The notes: a model not told the origin generated them from the letters alone. A stretch of 21,732 bases of DNA from Oscillospiraceae bacterium (GCA_009779455.1 WREG01000004.1:1-21732); one strand, 5' to 3'; positions 1 through 8,212 are shown, counted from the first letter of the stretch. A program made the numbers and translations.

Positions 1-1066
1 CCGCTATCACAAGGGCGTCGGGGAAGTCACGGAAAACGGCTATATTGAGTTTTTTCATAAACGCGACGGCTTCCAGGTTCTCTTTGCCGCCCTTGATATT
101 CGGCATCCACTGCCCGTTTTCCCTGCCGTAGTCGAGATATAGCATAGAGGCCACCGCGTCCACCCGCAGCCCGTCTATATGGTATTTGTCAAGCCAGAAG
201 GCGGCGTTTGATACGAGGAAGCTCACAACCTCGTTCCTGCCGTAGTCGAAAACCCTCGTCCCCCACTGGAGATGTTCGCCTTTGCGCGCGTCTCCGTATT
301 CATAAAGCGGCCCGCCGTCGAATTCGTAAAGCCCGTTGGCGTCTTTCGGGAAATGGGCGGGGACCCAGTCGAGGATGACGCCTATGCCGTTTTGATGGCA
401 GAGGTCGACGAAATACATAAAATCATGGGGCGTGCCGTAGCGGGATGTGACGGCGTAATACCCCGTGACCTGATACCCCCACGAGCCGTCAAAGGGGTGC
501 TCCGCCAGAGGCATAAGCTCGACATGGGTGTAGCCCATGTCGGCGATATAGGGGACAAGCTCGTCCGCCAGCGCCCGGTAGGACAAAAAATTCCCGTCGG
601 GAAAGCGTCTCCACGAACCTGCGTGAAGCTCATAAATGTTTACGGGCCGGTTATATACCAAGTCTTTGCTTTTTTCGTTAGTATATTCAGCGTCCCCCCA
701 TTCATAGCCCGAAAGGTCGTATACTTTTGTTGCGTTTCCGGGTCGGGTCTCCGTATGGAAACCGTAGGGGTCGCTTTTGTAAAGCAGGCCGCCTTTTTTC
801 GTCTCTATTACGTATTTGTATTTATCGTAAAGTTTAGCGTCGGGAATAACGGCTTCATAAACCCCGCCGTCGTTTATAAGCCCCATAAAACAAGCGCTGT
901 CGTCCCAATCGTTGAAATCCCCCGCGAGCCTGACGGATAACGCCCGGGGCGCCCATACCCTGAACACGGCACCGCCGCCGCCTAGCAGATGCGAGCCTAA
1001 GAATTCATACGCTTTGGATTGGTTGCCCTTATGGAAAAGATATAAGGGCAGTTCGTGTCCGTCCAT
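1..1066 (-). CDS. glgB: 1,4-alpha-glucan branching enzyme, 5' part (runs off left edge)
   Basis: The first 355 codons are visible. The enzyme makes alpha-1,6 branches during cytosolic glycogen synthesis. The N-terminus carries a CBM48-like beta-sandwich (FRVWAPRA, LAGDFNDWD), followed by a GH13 barrel with MPLAEHPFDGSWGYQVTGYY, the region I motif DWVPAHF, and region II DGLRVDAVASM with the predicted nucleophile Asp near residue 303. The catalytic Glu lies beyond the edge. The ATG at 1066 is chosen because GAAAGG sits about seven bases upstream; the ATG at 1070 is out of frame. No other glycogen gene is visible, so any glg operon must lie to the left. The branching enzyme is preferred over other GH13 enzymes because of the order CBM48 then the WGYQVTGYYA signature. 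Confidence 0.95.
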   Translation of the reverse strand, partial: MDGHELPLYLFHKGNQSKAYEFLGSHLLGGGGAVFRVWAPRALSVRLAGDFNDWDDSACFMGLINDGGVYEAVIPDAKLYDKYKYVIETKKGGLLYKSDPYGFHTETRPGNATKVYDLSGYEWGDAEYTNEKSKDLVYNRPVNIYELHAGSWRRFPDGNFLSYRALADELVPYIADMGYTHVELMPLAEHPFDGSWGYQVTGYYAVTSRYGTPHDFMYFVDLCHQNGIGVILDWVPAHFPKDANGLYEFDGGPLYEYGDARKGEHLQWGTRVFDYGRNEVVSFLVSNAAFWLDKYHIDGLRVDAVASMLYLDYGRENGQWMPNIKGGKENLEAVAFMKKLNIAVFRDFPDALVIA

Positions 1067-1106
1067 ACATGAAGCCTTTCGATAAATATGAGAATTAATT
1101 TTTAAA

Positions 1107-1147
1107 GTTCTGACCACTGATCACTAAACGTTGACCATTGAATATAG
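1107..1147. repeat. Degenerate 7-bp tandem repeat, locus 1
   Basis: On the minus strand the stretch reads as successive heptamers such as TTTAGTG and ATCAGTG with a T(T/C)AG core. It shares the 15-mer ACCACTGATCACTAA (1113-1127) with the complement of 14435-14449. See the other loci at 6821, 14433 and 16188. Confidence 0.5.
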
Positions 1148-1156
1148 TTTAACAAA

Positions 1157-1209
1157 TAACGCGCCAAAATACAAGTGCCAATTGGCAACTTTGTAAATTT
1201 AGCGCGTTA
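1157..1209. repeat. Nested palindrome upstream of glgB
   Basis: A perfect 12-bp palindrome, TGCCAATTGGCA (1176-1187), lies inside an outer pair TAACGCGC (1157-1164) / GCGCGTTA (1202-1209). The two are nearly concentric. It lies about 90-140 bp upstream of the glgB start, where an operator would fit. A candidate glgB promoter nearby on the minus strand is weak, so the regulatory role is inference. Confidence 0.4.
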
Positions 1210-1260
1210 ATTTTGTGTAAAACACTAAAATATCACGAGTTTAAAGGTAAAAGGGGAAGA

Positions 1261-1335
1261 ATGGCGTTGAATCCCTCTTTTTACGAAGACATCGACAGCA
1301 ATATGCATAAAAATTATTACAATATATATATATAA
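1261..1335 (+). CDS. Possible 24-residue small ORF (uncertain)
   Basis: A short ORF (MALNPSFYEDIDSN...) follows a good AAGGGG ribosome site. It lies between the glgB upstream region and the promoter at 1362, ends in an AT dinucleotide run, and resembles nothing I recognise. It may be a small protein, the remnant of a lost gene, or chance. The rest of 1067-1360 holds only repeats and AT-rich DNA. Confidence 0.2.
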   Translation: MALNPSFYEDIDSNMHKNYYNIYI

Positions 1336-1361
1336 TATTATGCAAATAATAAAATTTAGTG

Positions 1362-1390
1362 TTGACATTTTAAATTTTTTGCATTATAAT
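1362..1390 (+). promoter_or_regulatory. Strong sigma-A promoter for the secreted-protein unit
   Basis: A perfect TTGACA (1362-1367) and a perfect TATAAT (1385-1390) are separated by 17 bp. Transcription should begin near 1397, giving a 5' leader of about 235 nt before the first gene at 1633. Confidence 0.85.
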
Positions 1391-1498
1391 GAAGCCGGAA
1401 ACGAAATATATGGAAGGAATGGCGCCGGGAAGCGGGTTTTATCGCAAATTTAAATAAGGGGTGGTACCTATGGGCCGTTGAAACGCGGCTGTGATGCC

Positions 1499-1574
1499 GT
1501 AAACTTTAGTTTGGTGAACTTTAGTTTGGTGAACTTTAGTTTGGTGAACTTTAGTTTGGTGAACTTTAGTTCAC
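1499..1574. repeat. Five tandem 15-bp repeats in a 5' leader
   Basis: The unit is GTGAACTTTAGTTTG. The first copy has GTAAAC; the last ends as GTGAACTTTAGTTCAC, a perfect 6-bp-arm hairpin or palindrome with loop TTTA. Every copy keeps AAC-TTTA-GTT. The array lies wholly inside the leader between the promoter at 1362 and the start at 1633. There are no spacers, so it is not CRISPR. It could be a multiplied operator half-site or a series of small RNA hairpins. Confidence 0.9.
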
Positions 1575-1632
1575 TCCACAGCGAAAAATAGCGGGAATAT
1601 TAAAAATATGTTCAAAGAAAGGAAACAAAAAT

Positions 1633-2677
1633 ATGAAAAAATATTTAAAGAGGTTCCTTGCCTTGTCCGTCGCGCTTATTGTAGCTGTGACGGCGTTCAA
1701 TGTTGGGAAGGTTGAAGCGGATGCTGCCGCGATGACAATTAAAAGCGGCGGCGTATATTACTTAAAAAATGTTTATTCGCATTCACAGGAGGGGCCAATC
1801 AGGTTTTTAATTGACAAGCGGGTTTGCGGGATATTATCAAATGGCTCCCGTACACGCCCCAGGCATGAGGGTCGACGTATGCAGCGGGTACGCAACTAAC
1901 GGGACAAATGTGCAGTTGTATACAAATAACAGCCTAAGCCCTCAGGCGTTTCAATTTATAGCCATAGGTGATAACAAGATAAAAATAACGCCGAAATCGT
2001 CCATAGATAAAAGGTCGAACGCTGTAATCGAAGTTACCGGGGTATCCCCGAGTAATTACGCTAATATAGCTCTTTGGAATTATTATCACGACAACGTGAT
2101 TAATAACAAGCTGTGGTATATGCGGCCGGCGAATAAAACTTTAGCTGTGACATTACATAAACAGGATACAACAAATACTTGTGGCCCCGCATCGGTGCGA
2201 ATGATATTAACTAAGTACGGCATTACAAGAACTGAAGCTCAGATAATAGATAAATTAAAAATAGTTTGTAAGCCGGCTACAGATTATAAAGTCGTTGACA
2301 ATCTTACACGAACATTAAATCAAATCTTAAAAGATGAGGGAAAATCAACAGGCGATATGTATAAATGGATTAATATTAGTTCTTACACGGAGGCGCAGTT
2401 TGATTTATTATTTTTGAACAACATATGGGATGATACCCCTATTCAATTATTGATGAAAATATCTAAAGTAACGCCTTTTCAATACACATCAGACGGGCAT
2501 TATGTTGTGCTTAAAGGAATAAAATATAACAGCACAGCAAAAAAGTTTTATGGCGTCGTTAACGATCCCCATTACAATTATAATCTTACGCTTGATGTGC
2601 CTATGTCAACGCTTCTTCAATATTCAAAAGCGCATTCTGCGGCAGGTTATCTTATAGCCAGAAATAAAAATTATTGA
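1633..2677 (+). pseudogene. Secreted RICIN-repeat / C39-like peptidase, frameshifted
   Basis: The start at 1633 follows AGAAAGGA and encodes a Sec signal peptide (MKKYLKRFLALSVALIVAVTAF..., likely cleavage after the ADAAA region) and the opening of a ricin-type beta-trefoil (GGVYYLKNVYS). The homologous reading then moves to another frame, which runs from 1811 to 2677: remaining RICIN lectin repeats (RVDVCSGYATNGTNVQLYTNN...) and a C39-like papain-fold domain. The catalytic set appears intact: Cys in NTCGPAS (codon 2180), His in DGHYVVLKG (codon 2498) and Asp in VVNDPH (codon 2564). Stops at 1808 (frame of the C-terminal part) and 1812 (third frame) block simple readthrough, and RICIN-like residues TGGANQVFN appear in the third frame at 1785-1811, so more than one indel is likely. 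It is a pseudogene, an assembly error, or less likely recoding. First gene of a three-gene unit. Confidence 0.75.
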
Positions 2678-2706
2678 TTTAAAAATCAGAAAGGAACTAA
2701 CCAGCC

Positions 2707-4032
2707 ATGAAAAAAACATATTTATTAATTCTTTTGGCAATTTCGATTATCATGACCGTTTCGTGTTCGGCTGATATCAATGAGGCTGATAATACAACTA
2801 CGGTGAATACGGCAACATCTGTTGATTTCAGCACAACCGCCTTTCCTGACCCAACCACTGCATTTGACACGGAGGCATCACCTGTGGACAATAAAAACGG
2901 TTCAGATCAAAAAGATTTTTTCCCGTCCGGGGGGATGGGCGATTCATACGGTTGTGAAAGCGCTAAAAAATTGAGCGACCTTGTACCTGACGGGATGAAT
3001 CTTATAAACAATAAGAAAATCTCAACCGTTTCTCCCGTGTTTGTGAACAATTTTCCGGTCACTATGGAAGGCTATGCATTTGAATATACCGACGATATAA
3101 GAAATCATATAATCAATGAGTTCATAAAGCTTTCCAAACTTATGGGGTATAGGGTGACTGCAAAAGATTATAAGCTTAACATTGACGATAGCGATGGCCA
3201 TACTTATTTGGAGGCAAAGCTTGACGGCGTAGAGTTTTACAGCCATGCTAACGGAATGGTGGTACGCTACCCGATTGATATTTCGAAAAATGCAGAAGAA
3301 GAAATAAGGTCTATGCTTAAAACGGATAAAGTTTTAGCCGCTATATGTGCTTATTTAAACATCACGGATCCTTATATATACAGAACGGCGGAATACAATT
3401 TAGCGGGAGAGGGGGCTAACGTTAGTTTTCATATTACAAATAACAATGACGACGTTTTCAAGCTCGCTGAAAATATGACGTTTAATTCTTTCAGTATAAC
3501 AAATTATACAGAAAACGCTTTAATAGAAACTCTTCAAGAAGAAAAAACCGAAGCGGCCGGGAATTACGCAAGAATATCTTATGACGAAGCCTTGGAAAAA
3601 GTCCTTGACGAATTCGACAAAATGAATACGGAGCAGAGAGGGTATTTTCCCGCAGTATTTGCGGAAATATCCGGGGACGATATAAAAAACAAGACGCTGA
3701 CGGAAAAAGATATCGCCGCCTGTGCGCTTGAATTTAACACATATGTCGTGAATGGCTGGTATGTGCCATGCTATAAGTTTTTCATTGATATAGGCGCGGA
3801 TAAAACAATAAAGGGCTTTACGAATTACGCGGTCTATTATGTCCCGGCTTGCGATATATCCGGGTTTAACGACGACAAAGTCAAGGCTTTCAGAGAAAAA
3901 CAAAGACAAAAACGACAGGAAGAGGAAAACGCCGCGATGGGAATTTATAATGAAACAACCTTACAAGAAGAGGTTTTGAATCCATTGCCTGGCAGTCAAG
4001 AAACGGCCCCCTACACAAGCGCGCATGAATGA
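2707..4032 (+). CDS. Lipoprotein of unknown function, 441 aa
   Basis: The N-terminus MKKTYLLILLAISIIMTVSC is a lipoprotein signal with the lipidated Cys at residue 20, so the protein should be anchored to the outer face of the membrane. A Thr/Asp/Asn-rich linker (about 21-75) leads to two mixed alpha/beta regions. The second (about 285-385, ISYDEALEKVLDEF ... GWYVPCYKFFIDIG ... YAVYYVPA) has the look of extracytoplasmic clostridial lipoproteins with PepSY/YycI-like folds; that comparison is only an impression. A charged segment, REKQRQKRQEEEN, precedes a low-complexity tail. It starts 29 nt after the peptidase gene and shares its promoter. No catalytic motif is recognised. Confidence 0.8.
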   Translation: MKKTYLLILLAISIIMTVSCSADINEADNTTTVNTATSVDFSTTAFPDPTTAFDTEASPVDNKNGSDQKDFFPSGGMGDSYGCESAKKLSDLVPDGMNLINNKKISTVSPVFVNNFPVTMEGYAFEYTDDIRNHIINEFIKLSKLMGYRVTAKDYKLNIDDSDGHTYLEAKLDGVEFYSHANGMVVRYPIDISKNAEEEIRSMLKTDKVLAAICAYLNITDPYIYRTAEYNLAGEGANVSFHITNNNDDVFKLAENMTFNSFSITNYTENALIETLQEEKTEAAGNYARISYDEALEKVLDEFDKMNTEQRGYFPAVFAEISGDDIKNKTLTEKDIAACALEFNTYVVNGWYVPCYKFFIDIGADKTIKGFTNYAVYYVPACDISGFNDDKVKAFREKQRQKRQEEENAAMGIYNETTLQEEVLNPLPGSQETAPYTSAHE

Positions 4033-4060
4033 AAAAATTGTATAAGCGGGGTTTAAAATT

Positions 4061-4483
4061 ATGAAGAAAAAAATCATCATTATCTTTTCTGTTTTATTTT
4101 CTATCTTTCTTTCTGTCATCTCTTTATTCTATTTTGTAAAAAGTCAAATAGAATTTACGATACCGACTGCCTATCCCAATGGCTTTGTTGCTAAATTAAA
4201 GCTCCCGGGACAAACAAGGCATGTCGGTTCTGCCGGGCTTGGACGTGATAAGTTTAAAACTGCTCTTAGCGAAAAAGAAGTAAAGGATTTTTATAATTCA
4301 TATTTCAGCGGTTTGAAAAAAGTATATTATTACGCAGATCAAACTGCTAGTGGCGTTGCTTTTTACGATGAAAAACAAAAAACTGTTTTTTCAGGGTTGG
4401 AAGTGATTTCGGAAGGAAAAAATACAATATTTTTTATAAGCTACGATCGGTATAACGATATAGAATGGCTAGCGGTTGAATGA
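4061..4483 (+). CDS. Small membrane-anchored protein, 140 aa, unknown
   Basis: An uncleaved or signal-like hydrophobic segment (residues 2-28, KKKIIIIFSVLFSIFLSVISLFYFV) precedes a soluble domain of about 110 residues that probably faces outwards. That domain is rich in aromatic and basic residues and has no recognised motif. It begins 28 nt after the lipoprotein gene and is the last gene before the terminator at 4496, so it is probably co-expressed with it. Confidence 0.75.
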   Translation: MKKKIIIIFSVLFSIFLSVISLFYFVKSQIEFTIPTAYPNGFVAKLKLPGQTRHVGSAGLGRDKFKTALSEKEVKDFYNSYFSGLKKVYYYADQTASGVAFYDEKQKTVFSGLEVISEGKNTIFFISYDRYNDIEWLAVE

Positions 4484-4495
4484 GTTATAGATATC

Positions 4496-4529
4496 AAAAA
4501 GACGGCGCGAATCACCGCGCCGTCTTTTT
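4496..4529. terminator. Strong, probably bidirectional intrinsic terminator
   Basis: Perfect 14-bp arms (4496-4509 and 4516-4529; core GACGGCGCG/CGCGCCGTC) flank the loop AATCAC. Five T's end the hairpin on the plus strand, and five A's before it give T's on the minus strand. It separates the convergent secreted-protein unit (plus) and pckG (minus). Confidence 0.93.
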
Positions 4530-4549
4530 ATTTTTGTAATTAACAGGTC

Positions 4550-6340
4550 TTATTTTAAGCTGTTTTCAAGCTTAGCAAGCTCTTCCCCCAGTTCCTCCGG
4601 CAGCCTGCCGCCGTAGCTTTTGTAGTTTTCTTTTATGGACGCGATTTCCTCGCGCCATGCCTCTTTGTCAAATTTTAAAAGCCCCGCCATATCGCCTTCG
4701 CTTACGTCGAGGCCGCTTGCGTCTATAGCGCCGGGGGCGGGCAGGTTCCCGATAGGCGTTTGTATGGCTTTGCCCGTTCCCGAAACCCTTTCCAGAATCC
4801 ATTTGAGAACGCGGCTGTTCTCGCCGAAGCCGGGCCATATGAATTTATCGTTTTCGTCCTTGCGGAACCAGTTGACGAAATATATCCCCGGCAGCTTTGA
4901 CGCGTCTGTTTTCTTGCCGATGTCCAGCCAGTGCCGCAGATAGTCCCCTATATGGTATCCGGTAAACGGGAGCATGGCGAAGGGGTCGCGGCGCACGCCC
5001 GCGGCGAGGCCTATGGCGGCGGCGGTCGTTTCGGAACCCATTATCGAGCCTAAAAATACGCCGTGGCACCAGTCAAGGCTTTCGTTTACCAGCGGGATCG
5101 CCGTCCCCCTGCGCCCGCCGATAAGGATTGCCGAAACCGGCACGCCCGCAGGGTCTTCCCATTCGGGGGCGATGGACGGGCATTCGCAGGCCGGGGCGGT
5201 GAAGCGCGCGTTGGCGTGGGCGGCCGTCCTGCCGCAGCCGGGCGTCCAGTCGTTGCCCTCCCAGTCGATAAGGTGCGCGGGTGCGGGCGTTCCGCAGCCT
5301 TCCCACCATACGTCCCCGTCGTCGGTCAGCCCGACGTTTGTAAAGATGGTGTTTTTTTCTATGGTCTTCATTGCGTTCGGATTGGATTTCATAGAGGTGC
5401 CGGGGACGACGCCGAAGAACCCAGCTTCGGGGTTGATGGCGTAAAGCCTGCCGTCCTCGCCGAATTTCATCCACGATATGTCGTCGCCTATAGTCTCGGC
5501 CTTCCAGCCCGGAAGGGCCGGGACGACCATCGCGAGGTTGGTTTTGCCGCAGAAGCTGGGCAAAGCCCCGCAGACATAAGCGGATTTCCCGTCAGGATCC
5601 GTTATTTTCAAAATAAGCATATGCTCCGCCAGCCAGCCCTCGTCGCGGGCCTGAACCCCGGCGATTCTGAGGGCAAAGCACTTTTTGCCGAGCAGGGCGT
5701 TTCCGCCGTAACCCGAGCCGTATGACCATATCATCCTTTCCTCCGGGAAATGGCTGATATATTTTTGGTCGATCGAAGGGGCGCAGGGCCATGATACGTC
5801 CTTTTCTCCCGGTTCCAGCGGCTTGCCTACCGAATGCAGGCATTTTACGAATTCCCCGTCGCCGAGGGCGTCAAGGACCGCCGTCCCTATCCGTGTCATT
5901 ATTTTCATGTTTACCACAACATAGGGGCTGTCTGTGATTTCCACGCCTATTTTTGATATAGGGGAGCCTATAGGGCCCATTGAGAAAGGAATAACGTACA
6001 TAGTTCTCCCTTTCATGCAGCCGTCGTAAAGAACCGTCATAGTGGCTTTCAATTCGTCAGGGTCGATCCAATTGCACGTCGGCCCTGCGTCTTCCCGGTT
6101 TTTTGACGCGACAAACGTCCTGTTCTCAACCCGCGCCACATCGGACGGGTGGCTTCTGAAAAGGTAGCATCCGGGCCGTTTCTCCCGGTTTAACGGGATA
6201 GCCATTCCCGCGTCAACCATTTCCCGCAATAAGTTGTCGTATTCCTGCTGTGAGCCGTCGCACCAGCAAACCCTGTCAGGCTTGCAGAGCGCGGCGGTTT
6301 CTTCGGCCCAGTTCAGCAAGTTTTGATTTTTTGTCGGCAT
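4550..6340 (-). CDS. pckG: Phosphoenolpyruvate carboxykinase (GTP)
   Basis: This enzyme interconverts oxaloacetate + GTP and PEP + CO2 + GDP (EC 4.1.1.32). The 596 residues match the usual GTP-type length of about 600. Visible signatures are YGSGYGGNALLGKK (205-220), the P-loop LPSFCGKTNLAM with the reactive Cys at 264, ETIGDDISWM, INPEAGFFGVVPGTS, and the GTP-enzyme C-terminal features WNWFRKDE-like VNWFRKDENDKFIWPGFGENSRV. The start has GGGAGG about ten bases upstream; a closer AAAAGG touches the ATG. It is transcribed alone from the promoter at 6416-6444 and ends at the bidirectional terminator. In fermentative Clostridia it may run either way, in gluconeogenesis or in CO2 fixation to oxaloacetate. 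Confidence 0.97.
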   Translation of the reverse strand: MPTKNQNLLNWAEETAALCKPDRVCWCDGSQQEYDNLLREMVDAGMAIPLNREKRPGCYLFRSHPSDVARVENRTFVASKNREDAGPTCNWIDPDELKATMTVLYDGCMKGRTMYVIPFSMGPIGSPISKIGVEITDSPYVVVNMKIMTRIGTAVLDALGDGEFVKCLHSVGKPLEPGEKDVSWPCAPSIDQKYISHFPEERMIWSYGSGYGGNALLGKKCFALRIAGVQARDEGWLAEHMLILKITDPDGKSAYVCGALPSFCGKTNLAMVVPALPGWKAETIGDDISWMKFGEDGRLYAINPEAGFFGVVPGTSMKSNPNAMKTIEKNTIFTNVGLTDDGDVWWEGCGTPAPAHLIDWEGNDWTPGCGRTAAHANARFTAPACECPSIAPEWEDPAGVPVSAILIGGRRGTAIPLVNESLDWCHGVFLGSIMGSETTAAAIGLAAGVRRDPFAMLPFTGYHIGDYLRHWLDIGKKTDASKLPGIYFVNWFRKDENDKFIWPGFGENSRVLKWILERVSGTGKAIQTPIGNLPAPGAIDASGLDVSEGDMAGLLKFDKEAWREEIASIKENYKSYGGRLPEELGEELAKLENSLK

Positions 6341-6415
6341 TCCTTTTTTTCCTCCCTTTTTATTCGTTCCTCAAATTATACAATATGCGCCCGAGCGGAA
6401 CGATGAATAGAAATA

Positions 6416-6444
6416 ATAATATCATAGATTTGTTCTAAAGTCAA
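6416..6444 (-). promoter_or_regulatory. pckG promoter
   Basis: On the minus strand, TTGACT (6444-6439) and TATTAT (6421-6416) are separated by 17 bp. The leader of about 65 nt contains a partial inverted repeat (CGTTCC near 6364 and GGAACG near 6397), a possible regulatory hairpin. Confidence 0.7.
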
Positions 6445-6559
6445 CATATTTTCCTTATTTTAATTCATAAAAAGTAAATTAATGAGCTTAAGCCAAAAAA
6501 CCCGGTTTGATATGCACGGGCGTGACGGCAATCCGGACGCTTCCACCGCCCGCAAAATC

Positions 6560-6724
6560 CTGATACCAATCTCCAAATAAAAGTATTGTATCTTTGCGGT
6601 CTATTTTACGTCTGTCGTTGCCATTCTCCTCGGAGGGCGAAAGCCCGCTTGCGTCGAATGACTTAGACAGGCGAAAAATATCCTCGCAAATCTAACAACG
6701 CTTTTAATCGGAGATTGGTATGAG
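6560..6724. repeat. Long imperfect palindrome (about 165 bp), possible decayed gene fragments
   Basis: The left arm (6560-6616) and right arm (6666-6724) are imperfect inverted copies; the best block is GGAGATTGGTAT, within about 30 bp where some 25 positions match. The symmetry centre falls on GGGC-GAAA-GCCC (6635-6646), a GNRA-capped hairpin. Both arms also read as protein in opposite directions: LLIGDWYE (plus, running on to a stop after KNRPL) and LLFGDWYQ (minus, running on to a stop after KPGFLA). Neither has a start. The 6341-6847 gap holds otherwise only the pckG promoter and a heptamer array. Confidence 0.65.
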
Positions 6725-6820
6725 ATACGCCGCGAAACCGGAAAAAATGTTATAGAATATATGGGCGGAACGCGTTTATATATTGTGCGCGCAAAAAACC
6801 GCCCCCTGTAATTATACATC

Positions 6821-6850
6821 AAACCCTATATCCTGAAACCCTAAACCCTA
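6821..6850. repeat. Degenerate 7-bp tandem repeat, locus 2
   Basis: Plus-strand units are AAACCCT, ATATCCT, one extra G, then AAACCCT twice. The minus strand reads TTAGGGT-type units, and the TAG of the last one is the stop codon of dacF. It resembles plant telomere repeats only by chance. Confidence 0.6.
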
Positions 6851-8044
6851 ATTTGCCCCGAATGCCCTAAACTGCCGCATAAACGCCTTCCCAAACGTCA
6901 TTTTTTCAATATTTTTGCCCGAAACGAGGTTATATTCGCTCAGAAGTTCTTCATTGAGATAAAAACTGATTTTGCCCAGCACCTGCCCCTCGACCACGGG
7001 GGCCTCAACGTCCGTCACAAGGGAAACATTGCCGCTGATATTGTTTTTCGAGCCTTTTTTCGTCAATACGGGCATAAAACCGGGCACTTGCGGCATGACC
7101 TCCTGTTCAAGGCCGTGCAGAACCTTCACGGGGGTGACAAGCCTCATGTCAAGCTCCGGCATTACCACCTCATAATTGGCGAAACCCCAGTCCAGCATAG
7201 CCTTCGCGCCGTTGAAGCGGTCGTCGCTGCTGTCGCTGCCCAATACCACGGAAATAAGGGAAAGCCCGTTGCGCTCCGCCGTGGCGGAAAGGCAGCACCC
7301 GGCCTTGTTGGTCGTCCCCGTTTTAAGCCCTGTTATCCCGTTATAGAATCTGACTAATTTGTTTGTATTTACTAATTCTGTCTTTCCGCCCCGCAGGCTG
7401 TCCATCCATATGGTTGTGTATTTTATTATGAAGGGGTGTTTCAGCAGTTCCCTCGACATAAGGGCGATGTCATACGCGGAGGTGAGGTGGTTCGGCGCCG
7501 TGTCGTCAAGCCCCGTGCAGTTCTCGAAGTTCGTGCTGTTCATGCCCAGTTCTTTTGCGCGGCCGTTCATCATGGCTGTGAAGCCCTCGTCGCTCCCGGC
7601 TATGTATTCGCCCAAAAGGGTGCAGGCGTCGTTGGCGCTGTAGACCGCCACGGCCTTTAAAAGCTCTTCTACGGTCATCTCCTCCCCGACTTCCAGCCAT
7701 ATCTGCGAGCCGCCCTTGGACACGGCCTCGGGCGTGGCGGGGACCCTGTCCGCCAGGCTGATTTTCCCGCTGCCGATGGCCTCGCAAACCAAAAGCATGG
7801 ACATTATTTTCGTAACGGACGCGGGGGAAAGCCTGTCGTTCTCGTTCATAGCCATAAGCACCCGGCCTGTGGATGCCTCCATAAGAAGCGCCGCTTTAGC
7901 TCTTACCGTCACCTTCATGGAAGTGTCGCGCAGGCTCTCGCTTGCCTCACCCGCGACGACAACCGCGTCGCCGGCCGCGCCTGCGGTCAAAAAAGCAGGC
8001 AGGATTAAAAAAACGAGCAGAATAATACATATTAATTTTTTCAC
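6848..8044 (-). CDS. dacF: D-alanyl-D-alanine carboxypeptidase (DacF/PBP5 type)
   Basis: A serine DD-carboxypeptidase that trims peptidoglycan stem pentapeptides outside the membrane (EC 3.4.16.4, family S11). From the GTG at 8044 the 398-aa product has a signal peptide (KKLICIILLVFLILPAFLTAGAA), the active-site tetrad SVTK (Ser76, Lys79), SAN at 136-138 and KTG at 241-243. A PBP5_C-like beta domain and a C-terminal amphipathic stretch (GKAFMRQFRAFGAN) suited to membrane attachment follow. GTG is preferred because GAGGGTG lies seven bases upstream and it places the signal peptide at the N-terminus; the longer reading from 8116 adds 24 non-signal residues. It appears monocistronic, with no clear terminator before the palindrome downstream. 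Confidence 0.95.
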   Translation of the reverse strand: MKKLICIILLVFLILPAFLTAGAAGDAVVVAGEASESLRDTSMKVTVRAKAALLMEASTGRVLMAMNENDRLSPASVTKIMSMLLVCEAIGSGKISLADRVPATPEAVSKGGSQIWLEVGEEMTVEELLKAVAVYSANDACTLLGEYIAGSDEGFTAMMNGRAKELGMNSTNFENCTGLDDTAPNHLTSAYDIALMSRELLKHPFIIKYTTIWMDSLRGGKTELVNTNKLVRFYNGITGLKTGTTNKAGCCLSATAERNGLSLISVVLGSDSSDDRFNGAKAMLDWGFANYEVVMPELDMRLVTPVKVLHGLEQEVMPQVPGFMPVLTKKGSKNNISGNVSLVTDVEAPVVEGQVLGKISFYLNEELLSEYNLVSGKNIEKMTFGKAFMRQFRAFGAN

Positions 8045-8142
8045 AAAATCACCCTCATAAAAAGCTTGTTTGATAAATTTTATGCAGGGCTTGCCAAATA
8101 ATGACAAGCTGTACAAGCATTTTTTTAAATGCTCGCATTTTT

Positions 8143-8162
8143 AAAAATACCCGCGTATTTTT
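8143..8162. promoter_or_regulatory. Inverted repeat between dacF and the 8324 gene
   Basis: AAAAATAC / GTATTTTT (8143-8150, 8155-8162) with loop CCGC, plus an adjacent small GCATTT/AAATGC hairpin at about 8118-8133. It lies upstream of both divergent genes, so it could be an operator. Nothing else is seen in 8045-8212 apart from AT-rich DNA and a weak dacF promoter (TTGTCA/TAAAAT, 19 bp). Confidence 0.35.
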
Positions 8163-8212
8163 GATTATTTATATCCGCATTTATAATATTTATAAAAGAA
8201 ACATAATTTTTA

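Noticed and set aside
272..940. Plus-strand 222-codon ORF
   Set aside because: It is the antisense shadow of glgB, whose minus-strand frame has clear family motifs.
1455..1475. T-box leader (GGGTGGTACC motif)
   Set aside because: The motif lacks the following GCG, there is no specifier stem upstream and no amino-acid gene downstream.
1499..1574. CRISPR array
   Set aside because: The 15-bp units abut with no spacers and no cas genes are present.
5063..5725. Plus-strand ORF opposite pckG
   Set aside because: GC-rich antisense frame of a conserved gene, without a ribosome site.
6601..6822. Minus-strand 73-codon ORF through the palindrome
   Set aside because: It lies in a different frame from the GDWY reading, has no ribosome site, and its amino acid pattern looks non-coding.
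6836..6850. Telomere-like CCCTAAA repeats
   Set aside because: Only two exact units, overlapping the dacF stop codon in a bacterial context; better explained as part of the heptamer arrays.
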